A stretch of DNA of 64,000 nucleotides from Gordionus sp. m RMFG-2023 (Eukaryota; Nematomorpha; Gordioida; Chordodea; Parachordodidae): the NCBI RefSeq assembly GCF_954871325.1, contig NC_088776.1, positions 4,347,985 to 4,411,984 of the forward strand, read 5' to 3'. Every line of letters begins with the position of its first letter. Position 1 is the first letter of the stretch. Under the pieces are notes generated by a model. That model was not told the DNA's origin. It was given only the letters and a program-made list of their open reading frames with translations, and made no database searches. Positions 1 to 12,249 of this stretch are shown piece after piece. A program made the position numbers and the translations under genes.

Positions 1-1026
1 GGTGCTGGATTTAGAAGAACGTAATTGAATTTCTAAAAAGAGCAGTTTATAATGTTTTTAAAATTTATATTTTGTAAAGAAATTCTGTCTGGGCTTCCAA
101 ATGTTTTGATAAGAATTTTATGAGGCAAAGTTTTGATAAAATGAAAATATTGATGTTAGGCAGCTATTTGCTGTTTTGTATTTATATATCTTTTAATTTC
201 TGAGTAGAGCAAGTGTGCTACTAAAGCAGATATAGTGAGGAGAGATTTACCCATAGAGTATGAGAGGTTTAGACCTTCTATTAGGTTCTAAGATAAATTT
301 AAATATTTTAATTTTATACAAATTAAAAGTAATTGTATCGGAGCGTAAATAGATCAAATCCAATAATATAAAGTATTTTTTTTAAAAAAATGAAAAGCTA
401 ATACGTGCATAAATAAGCTAAATAATCGACTTTCCCATTCTTCCAAATAGCTAAATCTAAATGAAAAAGCATGTTATTTTTTGTTCACATCTTTGTTTTA
501 ATTTGGCTTTTAATTATTAAAATAAAATTTAATTAAAAAGTAAAATATAATTAAAAAGTAAAATAATTTGTAAATTTTCCCCCAAAAACACTAAATTAAA
601 TCATAATTTTATTTAAACTATTTAAGTATATAAATAATATTTAATATTCTTATTTGCTACCTCACAATTCATTTAGTAATTATTTTACATTTATGAATCA
701 TTTCTACCTACCCTATTTGTAATTTTTTTTAATAATTCGATATCGAGTGCTATAATTAAAAATTAATTTAATAAAATAAAATATTGAAGGTATTTATTTA
801 AAATAATTAATTTTGTATGGTTTTTCTATTGATTATTTATATTCGAAATAATTTGTCATTGTAAAAAATCTGAATAAATAAACCATTTCTAAATGATAAT
901 TTCCCATTTATAAATTTTTTTTTTTAAAATTCACTAAATATATATTTTTTTAAAAAAAAAAAATTAATTAATTAATTAATATCATTAAAATAAACTTTTG
1001 TTAATTTAAACAAATTTAAGTGATAA
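1..1026. other. AT-rich upstream spacer
   Basis: Very AT-rich sequence with homopolymer runs and an AATT microsatellite at about 962-980, immediately upstream of the receptor gene. I see no open frame, repeat-family member or clear promoter element that could be told from background in such AT-rich DNA. Confidence 0.6.
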
Positions 1027-2256
1027 ATGGATCATTCAGTTATTAAGAATCATATTCTGAGAAGTGATTACTTAAATAATACGCACTACAATTGTACAAT
1101 GTTCTTAACTTTTAATAGGTTTCAATTACGTGTTAAATATCTCATCGAATTTTCTGCTCCGATATTCTGGTTTCTAGGAGTCAGCGGAAACGTATTGGGA
1201 TTCATAGTAGCCTTTTCCGAAAAACCTTATCCAAGGGTTATATTAACTAGATCATTTTATGGAGTAAATATTATAAATTGCTTACTCATGATACTTTACC
1301 CCATATTGGACCTGATAGGAGAGTTCAATCGCGCCCCATTTTGGGAAGGAACTGTTTGGAAACACTATCTGGCCGATTACCATTTTCCCATAGCCAAATC
1401 CTTGATAAATTTATCCTTGGGCATATACGTTTTATTCTCTCTATCCCAAATGTTCGCTACCATGTATCCCCACGTGTATCGAAAATATTTTACAACAACC
1501 AATATCATCGTTCTCATAGTTACAAATTATCTATACGTGCAACTTTGGTTCTTTCCAGCGAGATGGTGGTTCCTGGCGGTGGAAGTAAAAAATATATGCG
1601 GGTTTATACACAGTAAACCCATTTATATCAGAGTGTTTACTACTCACCAAAAACGAGAAACAGAGGGTTGGATAGCATACGGATTTCTGAGGGAAATCTT
1701 TACTAAACTCATTCCTATATTATCAATCATAATCTTCAAATTGTTATTGTTGAAAAAAAAGAAAACAATTATGCATCGCGTGAACAGATATAGACTAGCG
1801 AATACATTGCCACAGATAATGAGTACAGAAGGCAATATAAAACCTGGGGAACGTAACTTCAGGGATCTTATAATCGATCAAAAAGTGAAAGTTCAAGTGA
1901 TAAAGACGACAGAATCTTTGATAGAAAATCAAACTGACAGATATACTCAGAAGTTGAAAGATTTTAATATGGATCTAAGGACACTCGCAATAATAACCCT
2001 TCAATGCATCTTTTTCCTGCTGCCTACTACTATATTCTTGGTTACGCTTGATTTTTATGCCGCAGGAACATCCGCAAACATTGAAATAGGTTTTATCATT
2101 TGCACGCTTTTGGAATACCTGTACGTTGCACTCACGTTTTATCTCAACATTATATTTAATCCGGAATATAGGCATAGAGTTGGAATGACTATGAAAGACT
2201 TTTGGAACAAGATTGAAAAGAAGATGTCTAACAGAATAACTCCCATGATGAAATAG
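1027..2256 (+). CDS. Divergent rhodopsin-type G-protein-coupled receptor, intronless, 409 aa
   Basis: A seven-helix membrane receptor of 409 residues read in one uninterrupted frame. The amino end carries two N-glycosylation sequons (N17-N-T and N22-C-T), as expected for an extracellular tail. Hydrophobic helices fall at about 40-63, 72-97, 121-146, 160-182, 217-241, 318-342 and 354-378. Class A landmarks are G54-N55 in helix 1, a tryptophan in helix 4, a proline in helix 6 and NPEY at 378-381 before a basic tail. Atypical points are the missing Asp of helix 2, no D/E-R-Y after helix 3 (ATMYPH instead) and no obvious Cys at the top of helix 3. The third intracellular loop is long and basic (about 242-315), a likely G-protein contact. 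It aligns throughout with the three-exon gene at 34042-36876, but here the exon junctions are continuous, suggesting intron loss or retroposition. The start is the first ATG of the frame, preceded by an A-rich context. The ligand is unknown; peptide receptors of the FMRFamide-receptor-like group are the nearest I can suggest. The basis is sequence motifs plus family knowledge. Confidence 0.85.
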   Translation: MDHSVIKNHILRSDYLNNTHYNCTMFLTFNRFQLRVKYLIEFSAPIFWFLGVSGNVLGFIVAFSEKPYPRVILTRSFYGVNIINCLLMILYPILDLIGEFNRAPFWEGTVWKHYLADYHFPIAKSLINLSLGIYVLFSLSQMFATMYPHVYRKYFTTTNIIVLIVTNYLYVQLWFFPARWWFLAVEVKNICGFIHSKPIYIRVFTTHQKRETEGWIAYGFLREIFTKLIPILSIIIFKLLLLKKKKTIMHRVNRYRLANTLPQIMSTEGNIKPGERNFRDLIIDQKVKVQVIKTTESLIENQTDRYTQKLKDFNMDLRTLAIITLQCIFFLLPTTIFLVTLDFYAAGTSANIEIGFIICTLLEYLYVALTFYLNIIFNPEYRHRVGMTMKDFWNKIEKKMSNRITPMMK

Positions 2257-3212
2257 ATTCCTGTTCCGCTATACGGGGAATCATTCTAATAGTGTAGCGT
2301 AAACATATTGCCAAGGATTTACAAATTACCAAAATATATGTATATACTGTAAATGAGTAAATTTGTAAATATTCGCTAAAAAAAACCCTGCATCAATGAA
2401 GCATGACTTTACTTTGCTGGATTTCGTATTCTAGTATAAATATAAAGGTCCGAAAAATTTCAGATAATTTCAATATATATATTTTTTGAGTTTTTGTATT
2501 TCAAAAAAAAATTATGTATAATATATGTAATATATAAACTCAATGTAAATTTAATAATGTTGGCATAGCAAAATGTTTCGGCAAAATCATTATCTTTATT
2601 ATAGGTTAAAAAAATTTGGAAAAATTTTTTTTTATCTAATCTACCCAAAAAATATTTTATTTTCTTGTTTCAGTTAAATAAAAACTAATATACATATGCA
2701 ACCAAGGTAAACCTCAAAATCAGCTTATATTTTATATTTCCGGAATTTGTAACTTTATTAATTATTTGTAAAGAATAATTTTATACTATTATTTGTATAA
2801 TATTTTTTTTTCCCCATTTTCCATTAGAATATAGCATTATCACAATATATTCGATTCGTAAGGAAAATATATTAACCGTTTTTTAACCTATTATTCGTTC
2901 GAATTATTTGTATAATTTAAAAATATTAGCACATTATTCGGATAAACTTGTAATTATTAGAAAAAACTTGTAAATATTAGAAATATTTTGTAAATATTAG
3001 AAATTATTCACAAATTTTACCCATTCTAAATCAATTTTTAAAAAAGTTTTTAATAATCCTTATTATTTTTCTTTCCCCTTTTTGAAAAAATTTTTTAAAG
3101 AAGAATTTAAATTTTCGAATCCGATAATTCTGTGAATCAAATCGAATAATGTTATTTTTATCATTTTATACAATTATTTGATTCAAACATTCATTTCGTG
3201 TCTTCGTAGGTA
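2257..3212. other. Receptor 3' flank and AT-rich spacer
   Basis: Follows the receptor stop codon. AATAAA-like words are too frequent here to choose a polyadenylation site. The block between 2880 and 3010 repeats short phrases resembling TTGTAAATATTAGAAA. No gene is seen. Confidence 0.5.
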
Positions 3213-3428
3213 GTGTTGTAACGGCTCGATTTGAGGCGATTTTTAAAAACGGCTAACTCAACACTGTAGCCAGGAAAATATTGCCTAAGCGTCTAGATTT
3301 CGCCAATAGATGTTCAATCCTATTTGCAATCTATGAGCAAAATCATCTCTAGGCTTGCTTAATATTCTTCTGGATAATGTATCGAGTTAGCCGTTTTTAA
3401 AAATCGACTCAAATTGAGTTAACAACAC
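3213..3428. mobile_element. MITE family A, copy 1 (about 216 bp, TA target duplication)
   Basis: A non-autonomous inverted-repeat element. The left end starts GTGTTGTAACGGCTCG and the right end finishes GAGTTAACAACAC, flanked by TA at 3211-3212 and 3429-3430. Inside each end a second arm is visible: GATTTTTAAAAACGGCTAACTCA on the left and its mirror on the right. The middle carries AAAATATTGCCTAAG and CTATGAGCAAAATC phrases shared with the copies at 33.3, 35.0 and 49.2 kb. TA duplications and these ends suggest mobilisation by a Tc1/mariner-group transposase. No coding capacity. Confidence 0.8.
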
Positions 3429-3430
3429 TA

Positions 3431-6400
3431 TTTATAGGCAAAATTTACCATGCACACCTTTTAACTTAATTTCGTAATAAATCATTAAAATCATGCCACT
3501 ATTATACAGTATACTAATTTAGAATATTTGATTTATTTCCGCAAAAAAAATTTATTGTTTTATTGCACGCAATTCCGTCCTAAATTAAATACAATTTTAT
3601 GCGAAATAAATAGTAAATGATACAAATTTCAAAAAAAAAAAAACCATTTAATAATGCTAATTATTTTAAACATGATATTAATTATTTATAACATAACAAA
3701 CAATATTAAACAATATTATCATTAATATAACAAGAAACTGACTCAATATTATTAAGTGCCAAGTCTACTATAATAAACACTAGAAACTCACTGGCAATTC
3801 AAAACCCCAAAAGAAAATATAATTGCTGGAATAAAGAGAAAATTGACATAAAAATCAAATTGTTGTCCCAGCCGGAAATGGAAAGAATGAAAATAAAGGA
3901 CATTGCCTAACATATTGATACGTCAATAGCCTCGGTTAACAAATTAAGGCAAGAAACTTTTCCAGAGTTTATAAGGGGGCCAATTATAGATTATAATATA
4001 TACAAAATAAAATATTCTTTGGTTGATAATTTTTATATTTCGTTCTTCTGAGCGCCTTTCTATAGAAAAAAAGAATGGCATTTACATTTATCTGCAATAT
4101 AAGTTAATTACTTTAAAGGTGGGTGGTGGCTGATTTTAAGTTTAAATTCTTTATGTAAGTCTTTATGATAAATATTGAGAAGGTTCATTTTTGTTTATGA
4201 TTTATACAATACAGTAATACCACTTATACTTCCAAAAAATTAATTTTCCAATTACTTACGATATTCTAGAAACATTTCATAGGTAAATTCTTATGTTACT
4301 TTTTTAAATAAAAATTATTGTAAAAATTTGAAAAAATATTCACTTAAACTATTTTTTTTCTTAATACATAAATGAGGTATTTATGTTTTTTAAAAACTTC
4401 ATAATTAATAATTATACCACTTAATAGTTTTTGTTTTTAATTATATCACCAAATAAAACACATGCAACCCTGTAGTAAAGATAATTTTAACAAAAAAAAT
4501 ATTCGTCATTCACGCAGGGGTGTAATAAGTTATACTAAAAACACATCTTTATTAATACAAAAAAAAGCCGTTGTATTGTAAAAAATGGGAGAAAAAATAT
4601 TCTTGAGATTTGACCAAAGACACTAAAGGGGATGGTAGCTTTTCTAATTAAGGTAATTAATCGTCGGTCTTAAATTGTAGTGCTCCACTCGACGTTTACA
4701 AAATTTTTGAGTTAGAAGTGGATAATAACTTATTTATTCCTAATATAAAATAAAAAACTGGATTAAAAAAAAAATATTAATTTTTGCCAAAGTTATGTCA
4801 AAATTGATCAATAAGCTTGTCCCATTTTTGATTTTAAACTTTAATTTTAAACATTTGCGAAAGTGGAGCATTCCAATTCTAGGCCGACGTAATATAATTG
4901 GTTTCCGAAAATAACGACGGTTTTTTTAAATGAAGAGATTGGTTGAAACGTGATTTAGTAGTTTGTTTATATAGGGGATATGAAAGCTGATAAATATTAA
5001 CCATGAAAATGGGGGGGGGGGGGAGATGATATATGAGGTTAGTCAACTTGCTAAACAAAACGACTCAAAATTTATCAAAATACACTAAAACCCATTTGCT
5101 TTTAAAAAAACGGAATCAAGTGTTTGAATCCGAACAACTATATATAAAGCCCTCACCTTCCCTCCACGGCAAGAACCACCTATTTGTCTTTAGGAAAAAA
5201 AAACATGGCTGTGCTGGATTCGAACCCAGACACAGACTCTACTCGAATATAAGGATAAAATTACAACGCTATCGAACATCTTATTAAAACACATAAAAAA
5301 TCACAATCGTTCAACGATATACAATCATCCCAAAAATTGTAGTATTAAAACATTTATTATATTACAAAATCGAAGATAATATTTTATATATTTATATATT
5401 CTATGCTAATGTGTAGTATTATGCGTTGTAATGCTATTATATTTTTTATTATAATATTCAGATTACTTTTTATATGTTATAAAAATACGTAAATAAAAAA
5501 GGTAATATATAATTAAATATATTCTAACCCATTCATATAAAATGATAATATTTGCAAAAATAATTAAAATATAGACAAAGCATTATTGAAATTTCTTTTA
5601 TTATTTTTTTTGTTTTATATTTGTAAAGAATATAATTATATATGAATGTGTTTTAATTAAATCGTCAATATGTTTCATTAAATCATCACAACACTGTAGT
5701 AGCAAATATATTAGTTTTTTATATAGACCATAATTCCATATATAATTTATAATATAGTTGAAAAACGTATATAATAAATACATGGACTTATTGAGTGTCC
5801 TATATTTCTTGATATATTTTTTAAAATTACAAAACTTTCGCAACTTTATAAAATTATGAAACATGCCTAAAATTTACAATTAATTTTTTTTAAAAAAGTC
5901 ATGCAAATTTCTTAAAATTTATAATTCTTACTAAATTATTTTTATACTTCCTCCCATTTAATTTAATTAATTCCAATTTCTTATTTATTTTAAGTAAATA
6001 AAAAATTTTGCCCTATACCCCCCCCCTCCCCAACTCTCTGATAATATTTATAGAGGAAATTTTTTTATCTAATCGTGCTTCAACCTCCTTCCTTAGCAAA
6101 TTCCTGGGTACTCCTATGCATCCTGACCTTCCAGGTGTCGATCGTTGCCAATATTAATACAATCCACTTCATTAAATAGTGCCACTACTGACCCACAATG
6201 TTGTACTTAAGCTCATAGGTGACTTCCACGCTCTAACGGGCATATGGCTCCTGAAATAAAATGCAAACTTTGACGCTATAATTTTATTTGGGTTTAATGA
6301 TATCGATGCATACGTTAACTTGTCTGAATGTCGTCCAGTTAATATGGTAAAATTATCATTAGATAATAAATTTTTTTTAAATAACGATATCAAAAAAACT

Positions 6401-6570
6401 CTAATTTTATAAAAGGACAAAAACAGATACTCAGTTAGATTTTTTAACGAAGACTTTTTAGGCTAAACAGTTTAACCTTATGATATAGTATCCTCTTAAT
6501 TAAAAATTAGGTGGGAATCACTTGATAAAGCCATATCTAAGCTATTTAACTCAACTAAAAGAGTAATCTT
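3431..6570. other. Gene-poor AT-rich spacer with low-complexity tracts
   Basis: No convincing gene. It holds a short repeat copy at about 4085-4245, a 14-base G run near 5009-5022, and a stretch at 5150-5290 with less extreme composition. On the minus strand that stretch contains one tRNA-type B box (GGTTCGAATCC, about 5216-5226) but no matching A box. A C-rich run lies at about 6018-6030. Small open frames here have no recognisable motif. Confidence 0.5.
4085..4245 (-). repeat. Short copy of the repeat that hosts a MITE at 49 kb
   Basis: Read on the minus strand this block matches the sequence surrounding the MITE at 49215-49433: GGAAGTATAAGTG, then ACTGTATTGTAT, then AAGAATTTAAACTTAAAAT and a GCCACCAC-type end near ATTACTTTAA. 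It lacks the MITE, so it approximates an unoccupied target site. It is probably a non-autonomous DNA element. The exact ends are uncertain. Confidence 0.5.
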
Positions 6571-6955
6571 GTTAAAACGGCACTCAATATTTCAACCAGA
6601 AAAATATTATGAAGGCATGAAGATTTTTCCCGTAGATGGTACAAAGGTTTGTACATAAACTTCAATTGGAAAATTTTTAAACACAATTATATTTGTTTTT
6701 AGGTACATTTTCATCATTAAATTAAGCTCTTTTTAGAGCTTTCGATAACTATTAATATAAATTTTTATTTAGTAATTTTATATATTTTTACATATTTTTA
6801 GTTGTTTGAATTTCTTGGTGTTTTATCATTTTTTAAAAAAATTATACCAATATCAATATTATCAAAATAAAATATCTTAGACTTTAGCGATATCTCAAGG
6901 CTAACGCAATATTACTTTTTAAAAATAGAATCGAGTTGTTTAACAAAATACTATA
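6571..6955. mobile_element. Decayed MITE family A copy, possibly split
   Basis: Two pieces resemble family A. At 6571-6690 there is GTTAAAACGGC, an AGAAAAATATTATGAAGG phrase, GAAGATTTTTCCC and ACAAAGG, as in the 8.5 kb copy. At about 6880-6955 there is a TTTTTAAAAATAGAATCGAG end followed by TTGTTTAACAAAATA. About 190 bp of unrelated AT-rich DNA separates them. Heavily diverged, so limits are approximate. Confidence 0.4.
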
Positions 6956-7398
6956 TAAAAGACTTGAAATAATATTTTTAAAAATCTATCAAAGAGGAAA
7001 AGAAAATAATATAATCTAGACAAAGAAAAAATTTTATTTAAAAAAAAATAACTAGGTATTTTTTATAAAAATAAATGTATATCACAAAAGAATATAAAAA
7101 TTTAATTTTAAAAAATAAAAATGGCGAAAAATTTTTTTTTTTTAATATATCTAAAAGCATCAGTTTTGTTCTTTTTTTTGATTTAATTTAATGTAGATTT
7201 TTTTTTTAATTTTCCTAAAACGAAAAATATCAAAATAATATTTTAATTAAATTAAATCATTTAAGGCTTATTCTATAAGGTAAAATAAAATAAAATAAAA
7301 AAAAGTATGTTTACTATCGAAATCACACATGCAAAAAGAGGCTTAAATAATAAAAATTTTCAAAAATTGATTTTTTTTTCTTCTTCTTCCCCATTTAA

Positions 7399-7555
7399 GT
7401 TGTTAAACGGCTCTTGTTAATATTTTATACAGAAATAAATAATATTACGCAAGCTTAAAGAATTCCTCTATTAAAACAAATCATTGGGATTAGGCAATAT
7501 TTTTTTCTGACTGAAATATTGCATTAGCCGTTTTTTAAATCGGCTCAGACGGCAC
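7399..7555. mobile_element. MITE family A, shortened copy
   Basis: Begins GTTGTTAAACGGCTC and ends AGCCGTTTTTTAAATCGGCTC...GGCAC before TA. The middle has AATATTACGCAAGC and GGCAATATTTTTTTCTG, as in other members. It is about 60 bp shorter than full copies, so part of the interior is lost. Confidence 0.65.
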
Positions 7556-8489
7556 TATTTATTGGATTATTAATTAAGTATTCTATTAAACTGTTAAAAA
7601 CTCATAAGCGCAGTTAATTTGAGTATAGTTTACTTCCATTTTTTTTAAGGAGGTAATGGGTAGGAATCTAAGGAGGGTAGGATAAATTTATTGGGTATCT
7701 ATACATTTTTAGGTGAAATAGGGCAAAATATATTATTAATGTAAAAACTATTTAATATTATATCTAATACAATGAACAGTCATATTTTTCAAATAGAACT
7801 TATTTCTTGATAATTTTATGCTATCCCTTTAAGATGCCATTTTAAAGGATTAGGTATTCTATCAACAAATTTGAATTCACGCTAAACAATATAGTAAAAT
7901 AATGCCTTCATTTATAATTGGGGATTTTTAAATTATTGATGCTTTAAATAGTAACATTTTTACATTCAATTTTTTGAAATGGTAATAGATTATTGATAAT
8001 TCTTTTTAAAAATAAGAGGAGTACAACTCTAATTATTAAAAAAAGTCCTAATTAATAATATGAAAATATATCATGAGAAGACGGCGAAAATTTTTTTTTG
8101 GAAGGGGGGTTGCTTTCAGTGAATAACCTGTCATATAAACACTGATTTGCACTAACTGACTCTAAAGCGATCTCTAATTTTAAATGCATTTTTTAATTGG
8201 TATATTTTAAATGCAGATTATAGTTAATTTGCATTTTTAAGAACAGCTTAATTTAAAGTTATTGAGATAAGTTTGAAAATGCTATTACTTAAGAAAATTT
8301 TTATCAAACTAATGATGATAAGCAACAGACGACTGTGATTGAAACTAGTGTACTTGGTTATTTCCAGTCCAGAGATATTCGAAGAAGCCCATTGGAATGA
8401 ACTTAGTCATATGTTGGTAATCATATACTCATATTACCAAATATTTTAAAATAAAATATTTGTTAGATACATTTACTCAAAGGAAGGGA
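7556..8489. other. AT-rich spacer
   Basis: No gene, RNA or repeat-family member recognised. A short G-rich tract occurs near 8100-8110. Confidence 0.5.
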
Positions 8490-8700
8490 TGGCAAAACGC
8501 TCTATTATAGTCGATTTTTAAAAATGACAAAGTCGGTATTTTATCCGGAAAAATATTACGCAAGCCTGAAGATTTTGCTGACAGATGACACAAAAGTTTG
8601 GACATCTATTGGCGAAATCTTGAAGTTTAGGCGATATTTTCCTGGATAAAATATTGAGTTAGCCGTTTTTAAAAATCGGATCTGGAGCGATTTTGAATTA
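8490..8700. mobile_element. MITE family A, diverged copy
   Basis: Carries GTCGATTTTTAAAAATGAC at the left and GAGTTAGCCGTTTTTAAAAATCGG at the right. Between them lie GAAAAATATTACGCAAGCCTGAAGA and CTATTGGCGAAATCTTGA, the same interior as the 35.0 kb copy. The outermost terminal bases have decayed and no clear target duplication remains. Confidence 0.65.
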
Positions 8701-11456
8701 CTATTACAATGAATAAATTTGGTTATTATCTTATTAAATTTGAATTCATCATTAATTTATAATATGTTTTTCTGTCTCTCTGCAGTGACATTGAAAATTT
8801 TTTAACAATATTAGATCAGAATATTTAAATTTTTGATATGCCAGTAACCTATAATTTGGAATTAAGGGTCAGACTCATATGGGGTGTAACTTTTAAATTA
8901 AGAAAAATATATATATATTAAGGCTAAGCAATGTGAAATGAAGAAAATATCATGTTCAGGTAGTAAATGAAAAAAGTATAATATTCCCTCATTATCTTAT
9001 TTAATCCTGTTATTTGAAAATATTAGTGATGTTCGATCATTCCACCCCCCCCCCCCTCCCCTTCCCTCTCTTCTACCACTAAACCACGACTCTGCTTACA
9101 AAATTATAATTATTCTTTTTCTTTTTCTCCTATTGTTTTTAATGCATTAATTATTCATTGTACATAATTAATTTATATATTCTAGGAATTATATTTAAAA
9201 AAATAAATCTAATACGAAGAAAAATAACGCGAAATAATATTGGCAATTGTCAAATATTTGCAAACAAAAAAAAATTTGACATTTCATATGAATTTTAAAT
9301 TGATAATATTATGTATATTTATTTTATAGGATATAATAGTAAATCCATAAATAATTAATTAATACTAAAAAAAATTAAAAAATTTCCTAGGCATGCAAGT
9401 TTGTAAATTCAAATAAGAGTGTTGCATACTGGTTTTTTTTTTCAGATTCGAAATCGATCCGGGAAAAAAAATTCGAAATAGCTTTAATTCCTGGAGGAAA
9501 AAATGTTAATAAAAAAAATCGGATGAGGATAAAAGGTATAAGAGAGGAAGGTCAAGGAATTAAAAATCGGATGAGGATAAAAGGTATAAGAGAGGAAGGT
9601 CAAGGAATTATAGGGAGAGGAATATTTATATTAAAAAGGAATTGGAAAAACAAAAATAATTGAATGTCCAAATTTGGCCCTGTCTTCTAGTAAAAGAACA
9701 AAATGAAGATCCTGGCATCGAGCCTAGAAAAAAATATTATGTGTCATCGATGCAAGTCGATATATGTTACTCACTACTAAGAAACTACCATGATAATTAT
9801 ATATGGCGTCGAGAAATTTACTAAACAAAACCCAAATTTATATTAAAATTTATCCCCGTATTACTGTAACCTTCAATTCTAACCCTAACCTAATAGGTTT
9901 ATTTATAAAATAAATCAGCCATGTTCATCTGCCACTCATAAAACAGATAAATAGTCCGATAAATATAATTACCCAAACTTATTTATGAATGAAAAATTTT
10001 TTATGGTTAGTAGAATTAGTTCTTTTTATTTTAAAATATAGATGCTTTTATAGGTTTGTCGAGTGTATTAGAGTCAAGAAAATAAGTCGTATCGCTGACT
10101 CGGGAAGATTATTCACGGGAATGAGATAATGTGGCGAAGTTAGTTAGAATGAATATTTAGTAAACATCAAAATTAAACATTCTAATGGCTTAGATGTCCC
10201 TGGTGGGTCAGATACTAACAACTAAGTATAGATATAAACTGTTCAATTAATTTGATTTAAAGAAAAATTTATTATACGAGATGATTAGAAGGAGAACACA
10301 ACGCTATATGTAAATTTGATTGTTCTGTTTTATGTCATTTCATTTTTCTAGCTTTTTATAGATTTTATACCTTATACGATATTATTATTAAAACAAATTA
10401 ATTTCTATAACATAAATTTAATCACCTTTTTTTTCTCTTTCCTATAAAACATCAATTATATTCACAAAAATAAATCATTATCATATTTATATACTATACT
10501 TATTAGGACGTATTCTGAAAATCTTCATTGTTTTTATTTATTACTACTTCTTTTTTTTTTAAAACTCTTCTATTTTATTTTATTCATCTTTTTTTAATAT
10601 TAAATCATATTCCATTCAATTTTTTTCAATTGTTTACTTATAATAAAACTTCCAATAGGTCTAAACACCAATATGTATTGAACTCTATACTTATTTGTAC
10701 ATAAATTATTATTAATATTTTACTATATTTATTATTTAATTAGTTATCAGATAACAGTCCTGCACAGATTAAATGTAAAGTGACGTTAAAATTGGAAAAT
10801 TTAGGAAGACGCGGTAATGTTTTATTAAGCAGATTGGGGTGAAGAGTTATACACTGCGAGTATGAATAAATCGTACAAAAAAAAATTTGTTTTTTTTATT
10901 TTATCATAAGAAAGTAAAGATTTAAAAATTTTCCCGAATATTTTGAATATTTGGTTTAAAAAATTATTATTATAGAAATGATTTTGCAAATAGCGACATA
11001 AATAAAATTATTTGCGAAATATTATGACTCGGCTTGTTTAGTTAAGAAACTAAAGAAATTAATTTAATACATAATAACAAATACATAAATTACTTTAATT
11101 TTATTTTAATTAACACAAAGGTGCGAAAAGTTAAATGATAATTAAATTAGAAAATTGATAAAACAATTATGAAAGTAAAATAAATAAATTGAAATAAATA
11201 TAATCTAATTATTACTTTTAGCTCGATCTCTCTTTAAAATAAATCTTTGAACAAATAAAGTTTCCATACTAATAAGATCCTTCAATTACGAATATAGACA
11301 TAATAAACATTCAATGACAATTACGACAATTTCTATCAACTCTGCGTTAAATATAATGAAAAATTCTCATAAAATAATGAAAAAGGGACTTAATTCATTT
11401 CAATTATAAGTTCAATCTACGTAAAAAAAAACTTAAAAAACTATTTCCCTTTAGCC
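8701..11456. other. AT-rich spacer with simple repeats
   Basis: No gene seen. It contains a C-rich tract at about 9047-9065 and a perfect tandem duplication at 9515-9608. A stretch at 9700-9960 is less AT-rich but has no coding signal. The TTTACTAAACAAAACCCAAATTTAT phrase at 9810-9840 resembles one at 5050-5080, so both may be remnants of one unidentified repeat. Confidence 0.5.
9515..9608. repeat. 47 bp tandem duplication
   Basis: The unit starting AAAAATCGGATGAGGATAAA and ending GGTCAAGGAATT occurs twice head to tail with no visible differences. This indicates a recent duplication or an assembly effect. No function is apparent. Confidence 0.85.
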
Positions 11457-11872
11457 CAGGCGCGTACGCAGAAATGTGGTCTGGGGGGGGGATAATAAAG
11501 TATTTTATAATAACTATTTCTAATACTCAATTTTGAATTAATGTGAATTTTAAAAAAAATTATGCGTATAAAACAGTTAATATAACCACTATATGAATGA
11601 CTTAAATGACCCAAAATAGAAATTTGAATTTTTTGAGCCTTTAAAATTTATATATAAAAAAATTTAAATGTTGGAAATATAAATTAATACGCAAAAAGTT
11701 TATAAGGAATAATTTTATTTTGTATGTTATATATTTACATGTAAAATCCAATCTTCGTTGGGATTGAGCTAATTTTTCAATTATCTCATCCTTGCTTGTC
11801 GTCAAATGCCTATGAATATTCAAAAGATCCAAACCTTTCAATCTACTTTCAGGTACTTCTTAGTATGTTTTT

Positions 11873-12167
11873 CAGAGACCTGCAGTTGTTTAATATACCC
11901 GGGCCGGGCCCGAATTTTTTTTTAAAAAACACCCGGGCAGGACCTGAAAATTTAAAAAAAAAATATCCTGGCCTGGTTGTATATTTTAAAACAGCCTATA
12001 TTAAAAATCGTTATTTAGCTATAAAAATCAAAAAAATATATAATTTATATTAAAAAAATCCGGACCGGGCCTGAATTTTTTTTTTAAAAAAATCGAACTG
12101 GGCCGTAAAAAATTTTTTTAAAAAAATACGGGCCGTGCCCTGCAAATGGTACCTCTGAAGGGCTCTG
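11873..12167. mobile_element. GC-rich MITE family B, copy 1 (about 295 bp)
   Basis: Starts CAGAGACCTGCAG and ends CCTCTGAAGGGCTCTG, an imperfect terminal inverted repeat. The inside alternates CCGGGCCGGGCCCG-type blocks with A/T runs, in sharp contrast to the surrounding AT-rich DNA. The central phrase TTAGCTATAAAAATCAAAAA is shared with the copy at 57118-57416. The CAG...CTG ends suggest the hAT superfamily. No open frame belongs to it. Confidence 0.7.
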
Positions 12168-12249
12168 TTATTCTTCTTAAAAAAGAGAATGTTCTCCCAT
12201 TAGTTTACTAATAGGTTGCTAATATATATAAACCTTTTTAATACTTGGG

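Noticed and set aside
1278-1616. 112-codon frame overlapping the first receptor
   Set aside because: It is a shifted-frame shadow of the receptor gene, without membrane helices or motifs.
5033-5287. 84-codon open frame on the plus strand
   Set aside because: It overlaps the tRNA-like B box on the other strand, starts after a G run, is lysine-rich and low in information, and has no motif.
5150-5290. tRNA gene or SINE suggested by GGTTCGAATCC on the minus strand
   Set aside because: Only a B box is present. There is no A box at proper spacing and no cloverleaf can be drawn, so I left it as a remark.
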